Shown here piece by piece: positions 32,806 to 41,165 of a stretch of DNA of 64,000 nt. The notes beneath the pieces were generated by a model. That model saw only the letters and a list, made by a program, of their open reading frames with translations, did not search any database and was not told the origin of the DNA. The DNA is from CALFML01 sp044222245 (GTDB lineage: Bacteria > Myxococcota_A > Polyangia > Palsa-1104 > JAEUJZ01): assembly GCA_044222245.1 (NCBI GenBank), contig JBGANQ010000012.1, forward strand, positions 1-64,000, in the 5' to 3' direction. The position numbers and the translations under genes were made by a program. Numbering within the stretch: position 1 is the stretch's first letter; every line of letters begins with the position of its first letter.

Positions 32806-33819
32806 ATGCTCACTTCAGCATCTACATTATCTGGCCTACTCGCTGCCGTCTGCGGGGAGCCGGCGGCCCATCGGCTGCTTGCTGTGGTGCGCGTAGACTC
32901 GCGGCTTCTCGAAAATAACTCAGCGGTGGTCAGCCGGGCCGAGCTCGCCCAGGCCATGAACTTGCTCCTCTTTGATGCGCTGCTCGGCGGCGTGCCCGAA
33001 GCCGAGCGCTACGTCCGCGAGGTGGCGGCGGCCGGTGGCCAGGTGGTGTTCGATCATGGAGCGCTGCGCACCGTCCTTGCGCCGAGCTGCGGCGCGCTCC
33101 CTCCGGGCGAGGCGGCGTTTACCCGCTTTCTCCGACCGCTCGGCTTTCGCTGCACCGGCACCTATCCTCTCACTCGGCTGCAGATGACCGGCCGCGCCTA
33201 TACTCACGCCGACTTTCCCCAAGACATCGCCCAGTACTTTGTCAGCGAGCTCCATCCCGAGGCCTTCTCGCCGCCCTTCCAGGCCGCGGTCGCGCGGGTT
33301 GTGGCGAGCTCGATCGATCCGCTAGCGCCCGCCGATATCACCCGCATCGAGCGCCTGGGCCGTGATCACTTTCTGCCGCTCGCGCAGGCGGTCGAGCTCC
33401 TGCCCCGGCTCGTGCGCTGCTTCGGCCGTCACCACGAGCTCCCGGCCGCCGTCGACTATGAGACCCTGCTTGCCGAGTCGGCCGAGATGGCGTGGATCAG
33501 CACCGAAGGCAATGCCTTCAACCACGCGACCGACAGGGTGCCCGACGTCCAGGCGCTGGCCGAGGCGCTGCGGGCGCGCGGCTATCCGATTAAAGACTCG
33601 GTCGAGACTTCGAGCAGCGGGCGCGTCCGCCAGACCGCCCTGCGCGCCGCCATGGTGCGGCGGCCGCTAGAGGGGTCGCCGCCGCGGGAGGTGCCCGGCT
33701 CGTTTTATGAGTTCATCTCACGCGATAGCTATACCGATGAAACGGGGCAGCGCCAGCTGGATCTGGCCTTCGACGCCGGCAACGCCACCGGCATCTTCAA
33801 GATGACCGTCGCGCCGTAA
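32806..33819 (+). CDS. DUF1338 protein, 2-oxoadipate dioxygenase/decarboxylase-like
   Basis: This 337-aa protein belongs to the DUF1338 (HglS/YdcJ) family of Fe(II) enzymes of the VOC fold. The three conserved ligands can be seen: His84 in FDHGALRT, His240 in EGNAFNHATDR and Glu302 in SFYEFISRD. Characterised members convert 2-oxoadipate to 2-hydroxyglutarate in lysine breakdown. The family usually has about 450 residues, so this is a short version. The start at 32806 (MLTSAS) is chosen from the beginning of family-like sequence; no clear ribosome site is seen. Neighbouring genes of element 2 show no other lysine pathway enzyme. The substrate is inferred from family only. Confidence 0.82.
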   Translation: MLTSASTLSGLLAAVCGEPAAHRLLAVVRVDSRLLENNSAVVSRAELAQAMNLLLFDALLGGVPEAERYVREVAAAGGQVVFDHGALRTVLAPSCGALPPGEAAFTRFLRPLGFRCTGTYPLTRLQMTGRAYTHADFPQDIAQYFVSELHPEAFSPPFQAAVARVVASSIDPLAPADITRIERLGRDHFLPLAQAVELLPRLVRCFGRHHELPAAVDYETLLAESAEMAWISTEGNAFNHATDRVPDVQALAEALRARGYPIKDSVETSSSGRVRQTALRAAMVRRPLEGSPPREVPGSFYEFISRDSYTDETGQRQLDLAFDAGNATGIFKMTVAP

Positions 33820-33881
33820 CCGGATCGGATGGCCGTCGCGCTGTAGCCGGGTCGCTGGCGCCGGCCAGGCGGCGACTGCGC

Positions 33882-34850
33882 TCAGGCGCCGGGCTCGGTC
33901 TCCGGTTGCGGCCCGCGCGGGCGCGCGCCCCGGCGGACGCCAAACGAGAACAGGTCGGGGCGGTGGTAGTGCCCAGCGACATCCAGCGTCATGCTTTCCT
34001 CGCGCACACGGGTCAGATCAAGCTCGGCCACTATAAGCTCCGGGCGCTCCCACACCGGCTCGACAACATAACTCCCATCGGGCGCGATGACGGCGCTGCC
34101 GCCGCGCATCAACCAGGACTCGCGACTCTTGACCCGATCGGGATGCGGCTCGAGCCCGGGGGGCAGCGCCGCGGCGCGCAGTAATGAGCCGACGGCGAGC
34201 ACGTAGCAGCGGCTCTCGAAGGCGTAGTGCCGGCTGGCCAGCTGGTGTCGCTCGTGGACGGTGGGCCATACAGCAACGTGCACATCTTCCCCAGACTCAT
34301 GCAGGGCGTGGCGAGCCAGCGGCATCCAGTGCTCCCAGCAGATGAGGCCCCCCACCCGCACGCCGTCGGCCTCGACGACCCGCAGCCCGTCGGCATCACC
34401 GGGCCCCCAGACCAGTCGCTCGGTGTAGGTCGGCATCAGCTTGCGGTGGTGATTTATGAGCTCGCCGCTGCGGCCGATGGTCAAAAGTGAGTTGTACAGA
34501 GTGCCCCGGCCCGGTCCCGCGCCGACGCGCTCGACGACTCCGATCACCAGCGTCGCCTGGACCGACCGCGCGACCTCGCGCAGCTCCAGGCCCGACTCGC
34601 CGTTTACCTCGATGCTGTTTGCCGCCATCTGCGCGTACGCTGCCTTGACCGGGGGGTGATCCCACAGCGCGGCGTCGCGACAACAGTCGAGCCATGCGGG
34701 GTAGCCGGGAATCCAGGTCTCGGGAAAAGCGATGAGGCGGGCGCCGCGCGCGGCGGCCTCGGAGGCGTACTTTTGCGTCTGCGCAAGCGCATCGCTGAGG
34801 GTGGACGCGACCTCGCCCTGCACCAGGGCAACGGTGATCCGGCTGCTCAT
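33882..34850 (-). CDS. nitrilase
   Basis: This 322-aa protein belongs to nitrilase branch 1 of the C-N hydrolase superfamily. The catalytic triad is Glu44 (FPETW), Lys137 (HHRKLMPTYTER) and Cys171 (GLICWEHW). The CWEHW context is that of true nitrilases, which turn nitriles into carboxylic acid and ammonia, not amidases. The length is normal. The ATG at 34850 is the first in a good context; longer upstream reading has no family resemblance. It is divergent from the UbiB-like gene in element 2 (124-bp gap). Substrate preference (aliphatic, aryl or arylaceto) cannot be told. Confidence 0.93.
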   Translation of the reverse strand: MSSRITVALVQGEVASTLSDALAQTQKYASEAAARGARLIAFPETWIPGYPAWLDCCRDAALWDHPPVKAAYAQMAANSIEVNGESGLELREVARSVQATLVIGVVERVGAGPGRGTLYNSLLTIGRSGELINHHRKLMPTYTERLVWGPGDADGLRVVEADGVRVGGLICWEHWMPLARHALHESGEDVHVAVWPTVHERHQLASRHYAFESRCYVLAVGSLLRAAALPPGLEPHPDRVKSRESWLMRGGSAVIAPDGSYVVEPVWERPELIVAELDLTRVREESMTLDVAGHYHRPDLFSFGVRRGARPRGPQPETEPGA

Positions 34851-34974
34851 TTCCGGACAATGCGCTTGCGAGCGGCCCAGTGTCAACGGCTCGCTGCCGC
34901 CGGCGCCGAGGCCCGGCCAGCCCGCGGCCCCGCGTGGAGCATTCAGCCAGCCGAGCGTGTAGGATTGCAGGGTC

Positions 34975-36258
34975 ATGACCACTGAGCGCAAGATTCCCGA
35001 TGGGCGGCTTGGCCGACTGAGAAGACTGGCCGGGCTGGGGGCGCGGACCGGAGCGAGCCTGCTGCTCAACCGGGACGCTGGGGCAGCGGCGGCGCAGCAG
35101 GCGGCCGAGGTCCTGGGTACCCTGCGCGGGCTGGCCGCCAAGGTCGGCCAGATGGCCAGCTACATCGACGGCATGGTCCCCGACTCGCACCGCGAGGCGT
35201 ATCAGACCGCCCTGCGCGGGCTGCGGGCCGCGGCGCCGACCTCGTCCCCGCAGCAGATCCGCCAGACCGTGGAAACAGAGCTGGCGGCGCCCCTGGACCA
35301 GCGGTTCTGCGAGTGGGATGACACACCGCTGGCCAGCGCCTCGATCGGGCAGGTCCACCGGGCGCGCCTGCTCGACGGCCGCGAGGTGGCGGTCAAGGTC
35401 CAGCACCCCGGCATCGCCGCCGCGGTGGCAAGTGATCTGGAAAACGCCGGGATGATCCAAGGTCTGGTCGGGATGCTCGGTCCGCGCCAGCTCAACTCCA
35501 AGGCCGTCTTCGCCGAGGTCAAGCAGCGCTTCGAGGAGGAGCTTGACTACACCCTGGAAGCAGAGCGGCAGATGTCCTTTCGCCGCCTGCACAGCGGCGA
35601 CCCGCACATAGACATTCCCGAGGTGATCCCCGCCTGCTCTGCGCAGCGCGTCCTCACCACGCTGCTGGCGCGCGGGGCGAGCCTGGAAGAGGCCGCCGCG
35701 GCGCCGCGGGCCGAGCGCCGCCAGCACGCCGAGACGCTGTGGCGCTTCGTCTTCAAGGGGAACCTCGTAGGCGGCATGTTCAACGCCGACCCACATCCGG
35801 GAAACTACCTGTTCCAGCCGGCGGGGCGGATCGTCTTTCTCGACTTCGGCTGCGTCCAGCCGATCGCCGGCGAACACCTGCAGCAGTCGCGCCGGGCTCA
35901 CAAGGCGGCGCTGCGCGGCGACCAGGCGGCGTTTACCGCGGCGATGACCCAGCTTTTGGGGACCAGCGGCGGCGCTTACGAGCGGGCCATGCTCGCCTAC
36001 CTGCGCCGCTGCTTCGAGCCGCTGTTCAGCTCTCCCTACTGCATAAATGCCGGCTACGTAAAGAGTCTGGTCGATGCCACGATGGACATGAAGCGCCTGG
36101 TCCTGACCAAGGACAGCGGCTTTGTCTCACCGCAAGAGGGCCTGCTGTTCATGAACCGCCTGCAGTTCGGGTTTTATTCCGTGCTCTCGCGCCTGGATGT
36201 CGAGGCGGACTATGCAGCCGTCGAGAACCGCTTCCTCGGCGAGGCCGGCCTGGCCTAG
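34975..36258 (+). CDS. ABC1/UbiB-family atypical kinase
   Basis: This is a 427-aa protein with the UbiB/ADCK signature: KxGQ at 56-59 (AAKVGQM), the Ala-rich loop LASASIGQVH (119-128), the lysine VAVKVQHPG (K141), the catalytic FNADPHPGNYLF and the metal site FLDFG. Members support ubiquinone or other isoprenoid lipid pathways by an ATPase function. The C-terminal membrane segments found in true UbiB are missing, and no ubi gene stands nearby, so a role in quinone biosynthesis is uncertain. It is convergent to the 206-aa gene, with a palindromic repeat between them. It is not one of the HRDxKPxN kinases that the elements interrupt. Confidence 0.92.
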   Translation: MTTERKIPDGRLGRLRRLAGLGARTGASLLLNRDAGAAAAQQAAEVLGTLRGLAAKVGQMASYIDGMVPDSHREAYQTALRGLRAAAPTSSPQQIRQTVETELAAPLDQRFCEWDDTPLASASIGQVHRARLLDGREVAVKVQHPGIAAAVASDLENAGMIQGLVGMLGPRQLNSKAVFAEVKQRFEEELDYTLEAERQMSFRRLHSGDPHIDIPEVIPACSAQRVLTTLLARGASLEEAAAAPRAERRQHAETLWRFVFKGNLVGGMFNADPHPGNYLFQPAGRIVFLDFGCVQPIAGEHLQQSRRAHKAALRGDQAAFTAAMTQLLGTSGGAYERAMLAYLRRCFEPLFSSPYCINAGYVKSLVDATMDMKRLVLTKDSGFVSPQEGLLFMNRLQFGFYSVLSRLDVEADYAAVENRFLGEAGLA

Positions 36259-36381
36259 CAGGCTGCGGCAAAGCGTAGCGAGCGGCCCGAGCTCGGGTTC
36301 GGGCGCGCGGAGCAGCCTGTTGGCTGTGAGCACGGCCGGGCCCGAAATCGGGTCGCGCAGTAGTTTTGCCTCAGCCTGCTA
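36257..36381. repeat. palindromic intergenic repeat, copy A
   Basis: The ends are inverted: TAGCAGGCTG plus GGCAAA on the left, TTTTGCC plus CAGCCTGCTA on the right. The middle holds further inverted pieces (CCCGAGCTCGGG; GCCCGAAATCGGG). The whole 125 bp can fold as one long cruciform between two convergent genes. A related copy in the opposite orientation lies at 60361-60444. Confidence 0.7.
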
Positions 36382-36999
36382 AGGGCGCGCGGTGGCCGCC
36401 GCGTACAGGGCGCGCAGGGCATCGCGCAGCTCGTCGTTTTCGACCCGGGCGATGGTCGTCATCACCTCGAGGTCCGGCTTGGGCACCGGCCGCTTCTTGG
36501 TGGGAGCGCGGCGGGCCTTGGCGGTCCAGGCCTTGTAGTCCGGCAGATCTTTGATATTGCCGACGGCGAACTTGAAGCGCTTGATCTCTTTTATCGGGGA
36601 GGCCTTGGCGCGCTCGTAGGAGTCGCGATACTTTTCGGCGATGTGGCGCAGCTCCTCGTTGACCTGGGCGAGGACGATATCCTTGACATAGTGAAAGGTC
36701 GCCACCGTCGCTGAGCTGTCCATGCGCAGGTGCAGCGTGTCCTCCCACAGCTTCTCCGCGCGGACCATCGGCTCCAGGTGCGGCGCGCACTGGTGGCAGA
36801 CCGCGGCGAAGACCTGCTGCGCCAGGCAGCCGCTCAGCTGCTCCCAGCTCTTGAGTCGCACCGCCGCCGCGACGATGAGCGCCCAGCCGCGAAACGGCCG
36901 GGCGAGCGGCCGCTTGTACGACCGCCGCCGGATCACCGTGGCCCCCGGCGGAATCAGCGGCTTCTCAGCTTGCGGAGCGGCAGGTGGCTTGGGCGGCAT
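36379..36999 (-). CDS. hypothetical protein
   Basis: This 206-aa protein has a Pro-rich N-terminus, a central helical part with CHQCAPH (a CxxC), and a basic C-terminal linker (KKRPVPKPDLEV) followed by a helix. No signal peptide is present; a hydrophobic stretch (GWALIVAAAVRL) is too short for a membrane segment. It lies 17 bp upstream of nothing on its own strand but 17 bp downstream of the STAS-like gene's stop (37017), so the two probably form an operon. I recognise no family. Confidence 0.6.
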   Translation of the reverse strand: MPPKPPAAPQAEKPLIPPGATVIRRRSYKRPLARPFRGWALIVAAAVRLKSWEQLSGCLAQQVFAAVCHQCAPHLEPMVRAEKLWEDTLHLRMDSSATVATFHYVKDIVLAQVNEELRHIAEKYRDSYERAKASPIKEIKRFKFAVGNIKDLPDYKAWTAKARRAPTKKRPVPKPDLEVMTTIARVENDELRDALRALYAAATARP

Positions 37000-37016
37000 G
37001 GCGGTAGACCCGCATG

Positions 37017-37487
37017 CTAGGACAGCTCGGGTCGCGGAGCCAACAAATGCGTCGCCATAAGGACCCCTACCCGCCCGACGACCTGCTGGAGCAGGCTGAG
37101 CTCGCGCCGGATAAACGGCAGGGCCGCATCAGCGATGTCCAGGTGCCGCCACGCCTGGGCGAGCTCGGCCGGCGCAAACGAACAGATAAGCGGATTGTAC
37201 CAGTTGAGCGCCGTGACCACGCCCTGGGTCGCTGGGCTGGCGCTGACAATCGCCACCCGCATCGGCCGGCCGCAGAGGATCTTGTTGATCTCGGCGCGCT
37301 GGCTCAGGTTGGGCGAGCCACCATCGGTGAACACGATGCGACGGCCTTTGCTCGGATCGCTCGGGTAGCGCACGATGAGCGCCAGGAGCTGCTGCGAGTA
37401 CTCGCGCCAGCCTTCCGCATCCGGCGGCTCGGCCGTGTGCAGCGAGATCAGCAGATCTTCCCACGCCCTGGTAGCCATCGTCCTCAT
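37017..37487 (-). CDS. STAS/SpoIIAA-like protein
   Basis: This 156-aa protein has an alpha/beta pattern of the STAS-like type: strand RRIVFTDGGSPNLSQRAEI, strand PMRVAIVSASPATQG, then a helix with PAELAQAWRHLDI. This last feature is typical of the final helix in myxobacterial SpoIIAA-like proteins. The first gene of a likely two-gene operon with the 206-aa protein, it is preceded directly by a perfect inverted repeat that looks like an operator. A second ATG three codons in is also possible. The function would be signalling rather than catalysis. The assignment is weak. Confidence 0.5.
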   Translation of the reverse strand: MRTMATRAWEDLLISLHTAEPPDAEGWREYSQQLLALIVRYPSDPSKGRRIVFTDGGSPNLSQRAEINKILCGRPMRVAIVSASPATQGVVTALNWYNPLICSFAPAELAQAWRHLDIADAALPFIRRELSLLQQVVGRVGVLMATHLLAPRPELS

Positions 37488-37514
37488 GTGCTGATCAAAT
37501 CAGCACTTATTGTA
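37488..37514 (-). promoter_or_regulatory. operator-like inverted repeat and -10 box before the STAS-like gene
   Basis: GTGCTGAT and ATCAGCAC form a perfect 8-bp inverted repeat with a 3-bp spacer (37488-37506), ending at the base before the ATG. A TACAAT box lies just upstream (37514-37509 on the minus strand). The repeat would cover the transcription start, as a repressor site would. No -35 box is clear. Confidence 0.5.
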
Positions 37515-37832
37515 CACCAAAACAACGACAGCACCGCCGCACTTGGCCCAGGCCAAGCAGCCCTTCCCGAACCTTCCCGCGCGCTGCCGGGTGCCCCGCC
37601 GCACAGAAGGGCCGGTCGGCCTCATGCGGCTTGAGGTCGAGCGCCGGGCGTCCCGATGCTGGCCGATACACCAGCTGCGGTGAAGAGCTGCTTGCGGAAG
37701 GATTACCCCAGGTGCCAGGGTCCGGCAGGACCCGGCGCTGCCTGCGCGAAAGGGGTGCCGGACGGCACAGGATCTTCTTGGATAAGTTGAGCCGAGCCGC
37801 CGAGAGCGGCTGGAGAGAGCGACCTGCGGCGC
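37515..37832. other. gene-poor spacer inside element 2
   Basis: About 320 bp hold no gene that I can support; the open frames here have no family resemblance and no ribosome sites. The notable content is the attachment-like site at 37618-37638 (separate entry). Several GC-rich inverted repeats (for example around 37713-37735, TCCGGCAGGACCCGG) lie between it and the small Lys-rich gene. Confidence 0.6.
37618..37638 (-). repeat. third attachment-like site, inside element 2
   Basis: On the minus strand this reads arm GACCTCA, core AGCCGCA, arm TGAGGCC. Arm 1 and core, and the next base, match the left junction of element 2 over 15 bp. The two arms are inverted with one mismatch. It is the same design as the left sites of elements 1 and 2, but no kinase gene surrounds it. 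Confidence 0.6.
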
Positions 37833-37964
37833 CTACTTGCCCTTCTTGCCCGACCCGGCCGCCGGGGCCGGAGTCGTCTTGGCCTTGTCGGCTTTCTTCT
37901 GATCCTTATTTGCCGTGTCTTGCTTCTTGGACTTGTCCTTGGCCTTTGGAGACTTGTCGCCCAT
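37833..37964 (-). CDS. small Lys-rich conserved protein (MGDKSPK type)
   Basis: This 43-aa protein begins M-G-D-K-S-P-K and is rich in Lys, Asp, Ser and Ala, ending GSGKKGK. Short proteins with this opening are widespread in bacteria but have no known function. It should be disordered, and its basic charge suggests binding to nucleic acid or polyphosphate. AGGCGG stands about 8 bp before the ATG. It lies between the gene-poor spacer and the amidase/carboxypeptidase gene of element 2. Confidence 0.75.
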   Translation of the reverse strand: MGDKSPKAKDKSKKQDTANKDQKKADKAKTTPAPAAGSGKKGK

Positions 37965-38083
37965 GAGATCACCGCCTAAGGTTGAAGTGTCCAATCATCA
38001 TCGGCTTCCCTTTGGGGAATGTCCAGTCGAAGCGCACCGCGCGCACCTTTTCCGGACCGGCCTGTCCCGCCGGCGGCGGCGCT

Positions 38084-39997
38084 TCAGCGGGTGCAGCTGC
38101 CCTTTTCGAAGTGCTGGAAATCCTTGAGGTTGCGAAACTCGCCGCCCCACTTCCAGCCGAGCTCCTTGAACTTGCGCGTCACCGGATGCTCCGCCGTCAG
38201 GGTCCCCGGTACGCTGCGGTCATAGACCGCTCCCGGCGGCAGGACGACGCGCGCCGCCCCCTTCCCCCTGGCATAGGGATTCAGGCCGGGGTTTAAGTCG
38301 ATGGCCAGGCCGCAGGCGTGCGCCGACAGCTTGCGGCTGCCGGTCTGGGCGCGGAAGTTGAACCCCGAGGTGTTGTTGGCCGCCATCGACTTGAGGTCGT
38401 CGGGGCGGCCATCGCGGACGAAGGCCTGGTGGGCGATCGGAATCACCGACTCGACGGGGAAGCGGGTCTGGCGGATCACCGCAAACACGGCGCGGGCATC
38501 ATCGGCCAGCGAGCTGTCGACCACCAGCTGTCCCTTGTGCAGTCGGCCGTCGCGGGCAAAGTAAGAGACCTCGACCAGCCGCTGCCGCCCGACGATGGCC
38601 GGCGGGCACTCTTTGGCCAGGTTGGCGCGCACCGCCTGCTCGACCGTCATCTCGCTGTCCACGACCTCGACAGCGGTCGGCTCTGCCGGGGGCGGACCGC
38701 CGGGCGCCGGCTTGCCAGCAGCAGCGGCGCTCGCCAGAGCCGCGGCCAGAAAGCGGCGATCGGCGGCGCGCGCCTCGGCGCTGCGGTTCTGCGGCCGCAG
38801 CACCATCACCCCTTGGATGTGGGCGCCGACGAGATAGTCGTAGACCGGCCGCAGCCGGTCGGGGCTGTAGCCATAGTAGGACTTGCCATCAATGCGGATG
38901 TGGCGCCCGCGCGGATCAGCGACCCAGCTGGTGGCGGCGGCGACCCCCAGCTGCTCGCGCCGCGGGTCGGAAAGATAGTAGATCCCCGCCGCGATCGACG
39001 GCTCGCCCGGCTTGGCCTGCGGGCGAAAGACGTAGTCCCGCGTCGCGTGCACCATGTAGATCTCACCACCCCGGTTGATGGCGATGGCGGCGTGCCCGAA
39101 CATCAGCTCGTCGCTCGGCACCGGGCCCGGCACCACGCGCGAGAACAGGAGGATGTCGCCAGTCTTGATCCGGCTGCGATCCATCTGGGTGAACGTGGCC
39201 CGGCTGAGCAGCTGCAGGGTCAGCACCGGACCGCGCTGCAGCTTGGGCACGATGACGTGGCGGCCGGGGTCCTCCTCGGGGTTGCGCCGGTGCGGGGTGA
39301 GCCGGCTGCGGAACTGGGTGCGCGGCGCGGCGCCGGCCACCTCGGCGGTCACGTCGGCGACATAGCCCTGCTTGAGCGCATTTTCGAGGAAGATGTCCTC
39401 GGTGAAATCGAGGATGTTGCCGCCCACCGGCTCGCTGGAAAGGCCGCGGGTCTCGCTCTGCGCGTAGCGGATCTTGCGCAGCGAGTGCACAAACTCCTCG
39501 AAGCTGCCGGCGCTGGTGAGGGCCAGCATGTAGATCGCAAGCCCCGTGCAGCCAAAGGTCTGCAGCCGCACCCGCAGCGTGCCGGGGGGAGGAATCGGCA
39601 GCTGCGACTCATAGGCAAACGGCGTCCGCTTGAAGCGCTCGAGCAGAAAAGCGAGTCGCTCGTTGGCATCGGGAAACTCCGCCTGGGCGCGCGCCAGCAG
39701 GGCGGTCAGCTGCTCGATGTTGAGCGCGCCGAGCTCTAGCTGCAGCTTGATGTCGCCAAAGGCCACCACGCCCTGGGTCGCGCGCGGATCGAGCCGCGAT
39801 GCCGGCGCGCTCGGAGCCGGCGCCTCCGCGGGCGGGCGCAGTCCCGGTTCCGCGAGCTTGGCCGGGGCCGCAGCCACGGCGCCCAGCGTCAAGGGCAGCG
39901 CCGGCGCGGTCGCCATCGCCTCATCGGCGCGCGAGTCGGCGCAGCCTGCCAAGAGCAGCACCAGCAGCACCGCGCGCAGCGCCGCCGGCGCGGTCAC
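38084..39997 (-). CDS. fused DUF1460 amidase-like and M15 D,D-carboxypeptidase lipoprotein
   Basis: This is a 637-aa protein. A lipoprotein signal (AVLLVLLLAGC, cysteine about 19) and a Pro/Ala-rich linker lead to a DUF1460 domain (about 95-400). This is an NlpC/P60-like N-acetylmuramoyl-L-alanine amidase group, with FGCTGLAIYMLAL and the HAAIAINRGG stretch. A second linker leads to a VanY/M15-type peptidase (about 450-637) with the zinc motif SAHACGLAIDLNP and the final DFQHFEKG. The two activities would cut peptide side chains of peptidoglycan. The stop is followed by no gene for 120 bp; the start overlaps the stop of the serine hydrolase gene by 4 bp (ATGA), so they are coupled. Confidence 0.85.
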   Translation of the reverse strand: MTAPAALRAVLLVLLLAGCADSRADEAMATAPALPLTLGAVAAAPAKLAEPGLRPPAEAPAPSAPASRLDPRATQGVVAFGDIKLQLELGALNIEQLTALLARAQAEFPDANERLAFLLERFKRTPFAYESQLPIPPPGTLRVRLQTFGCTGLAIYMLALTSAGSFEEFVHSLRKIRYAQSETRGLSSEPVGGNILDFTEDIFLENALKQGYVADVTAEVAGAAPRTQFRSRLTPHRRNPEEDPGRHVIVPKLQRGPVLTLQLLSRATFTQMDRSRIKTGDILLFSRVVPGPVPSDELMFGHAAIAINRGGEIYMVHATRDYVFRPQAKPGEPSIAAGIYYLSDPRREQLGVAAATSWVADPRGRHIRIDGKSYYGYSPDRLRPVYDYLVGAHIQGVMVLRPQNRSAEARAADRRFLAAALASAAAAGKPAPGGPPPAEPTAVEVVDSEMTVEQAVRANLAKECPPAIVGRQRLVEVSYFARDGRLHKGQLVVDSSLADDARAVFAVIRQTRFPVESVIPIAHQAFVRDGRPDDLKSMAANNTSGFNFRAQTGSRKLSAHACGLAIDLNPGLNPYARGKGAARVVLPPGAVYDRSVPGTLTAEHPVTRKFKELGWKWGGEFRNLKDFQHFEKGSCTR

Positions 39998-41067
39998 GGC
40001 GCGCCCTCGCCGTCGTCAAGGTCCTGGGCCACTGCGTCATGGAACGCCCGCCGCAGCGCGTGCATGTGGGCCCCGCGCCGGCGGCTTGGGTGGACGCGAT
40101 TGGTCAGCAGCACCGCGAAGCGCTGCGCGCCCGGCTCGATCCACAGGCTGGTGCCGGTAAAGCCGGTGTGACCAAAGCCGGCCGCCGTCGCCCGGGCACC
40201 AGCGAACGAGTCCTGGCCCTTGAGCAGCCAGCCGAGCCCGCGCCGCACCGCGCCGCTGTCGACGTGCTGCTCGGTCGTCGCGCGCAGCACCTCTTCCCGG
40301 CCGAGCCGCCGGTCCCAGCTCAGCCAGGCCTGGGCGTAGGTAGCAAGATCCCCGGCGGTCCCAAACAGCCCGGCGTGCCCGGCGACGCCGTCGAGGCGAA
40401 AGGCGTTCTCATCGTGCACCACGCCCTCCAGCAGCTGGTTGCGCCAGCCGCAGTCCTCGGTCGCCGCCACCGGCGGCGCGGCCCCGGGCTCGGCTGCGGG
40501 CAGTGGCCGATAGCCGGTCGCCTGCATCCCGAGCGGGCCGAAGACATTCTGGGCGGCGAATGCGTCCAGGCGCTGCCGGGCGACTCGCTCGACAATCGCC
40601 CCAAGCACGATGAAGCCCAGGTCGCTGTAGACCACGGCGCCGCGCTGCCCGAGCGGGGTCTGCAGGGCGTTGGCCAGCGCGGTGAGCCGATCGCTGGTCC
40701 AGGCAAACAGCGGCCGCCAGCTCGGCAGGCCCGAGGTGTGGGTGAGGAGCTCACGAATCGGCACCTCGGCCAGGCTCGGACTCTGGAACCAGCCGGCATT
40801 CTCTATGTAGCGCCCGACCGGATCATCCAGCTGAAGCTCGCCATCGCTTAAAAGCCGCAGCACGCAGGGCAGAGTGGCCACGACTTTGGTGAGCGAGGCC
40901 AGATCGTAGCGGGTGTCGGCGGTGGCGGCGGGTCCGTCGTACTTGCGCACCCCCACCACCAGGGGCTCGCAGCGGCGGCCGGAAGCTCCGGCGACGGCGA
41001 CGGCGCCGGGGATCTCGCCGCTGCACACCGCCTCGTCGAGCACGATCCTGGTGGCTGCCATCTTCAT
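39994..41067 (-). CDS. serine beta-lactamase-like hydrolase (class C/esterase type)
   Basis: This 357-aa protein belongs to the beta-lactamase/transpeptidase-like family. Motif 1 is S58-L-T-K61 (YDLASLTKVV), motif 2 is YSD in VVYSDLGF, and motif 3 is HTG in FGHTGFTG. There is no signal peptide, which sets it apart from exported beta-lactamases and suggests a cytoplasmic esterase or peptidoglycan-fragment hydrolase. It is translationally coupled to the amidase/carboxypeptidase gene, which points to cell-wall peptide recycling or remodelling. The start at 41067 has no strong ribosome site; a second ATG two codons further in is possible. Confidence 0.87.
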   Translation of the reverse strand: MKMAATRIVLDEAVCSGEIPGAVAVAGASGRRCEPLVVGVRKYDGPAATADTRYDLASLTKVVATLPCVLRLLSDGELQLDDPVGRYIENAGWFQSPSLAEVPIRELLTHTSGLPSWRPLFAWTSDRLTALANALQTPLGQRGAVVYSDLGFIVLGAIVERVARQRLDAFAAQNVFGPLGMQATGYRPLPAAEPGAAPPVAATEDCGWRNQLLEGVVHDENAFRLDGVAGHAGLFGTAGDLATYAQAWLSWDRRLGREEVLRATTEQHVDSGAVRRGLGWLLKGQDSFAGARATAAGFGHTGFTGTSLWIEPGAQRFAVLLTNRVHPSRRRGAHMHALRRAFHDAVAQDLDDGEGAP

Positions 41068-41165
41068 GCGGTCTCTGCTCGCCCCTGGCTCCCCTTTTCA
41101 GGGTATCGCCTTGGGCGCAAAAGTGTCAATGTTCAGCCTAGATCAGATTCCGGCTCGGCTCTGGC

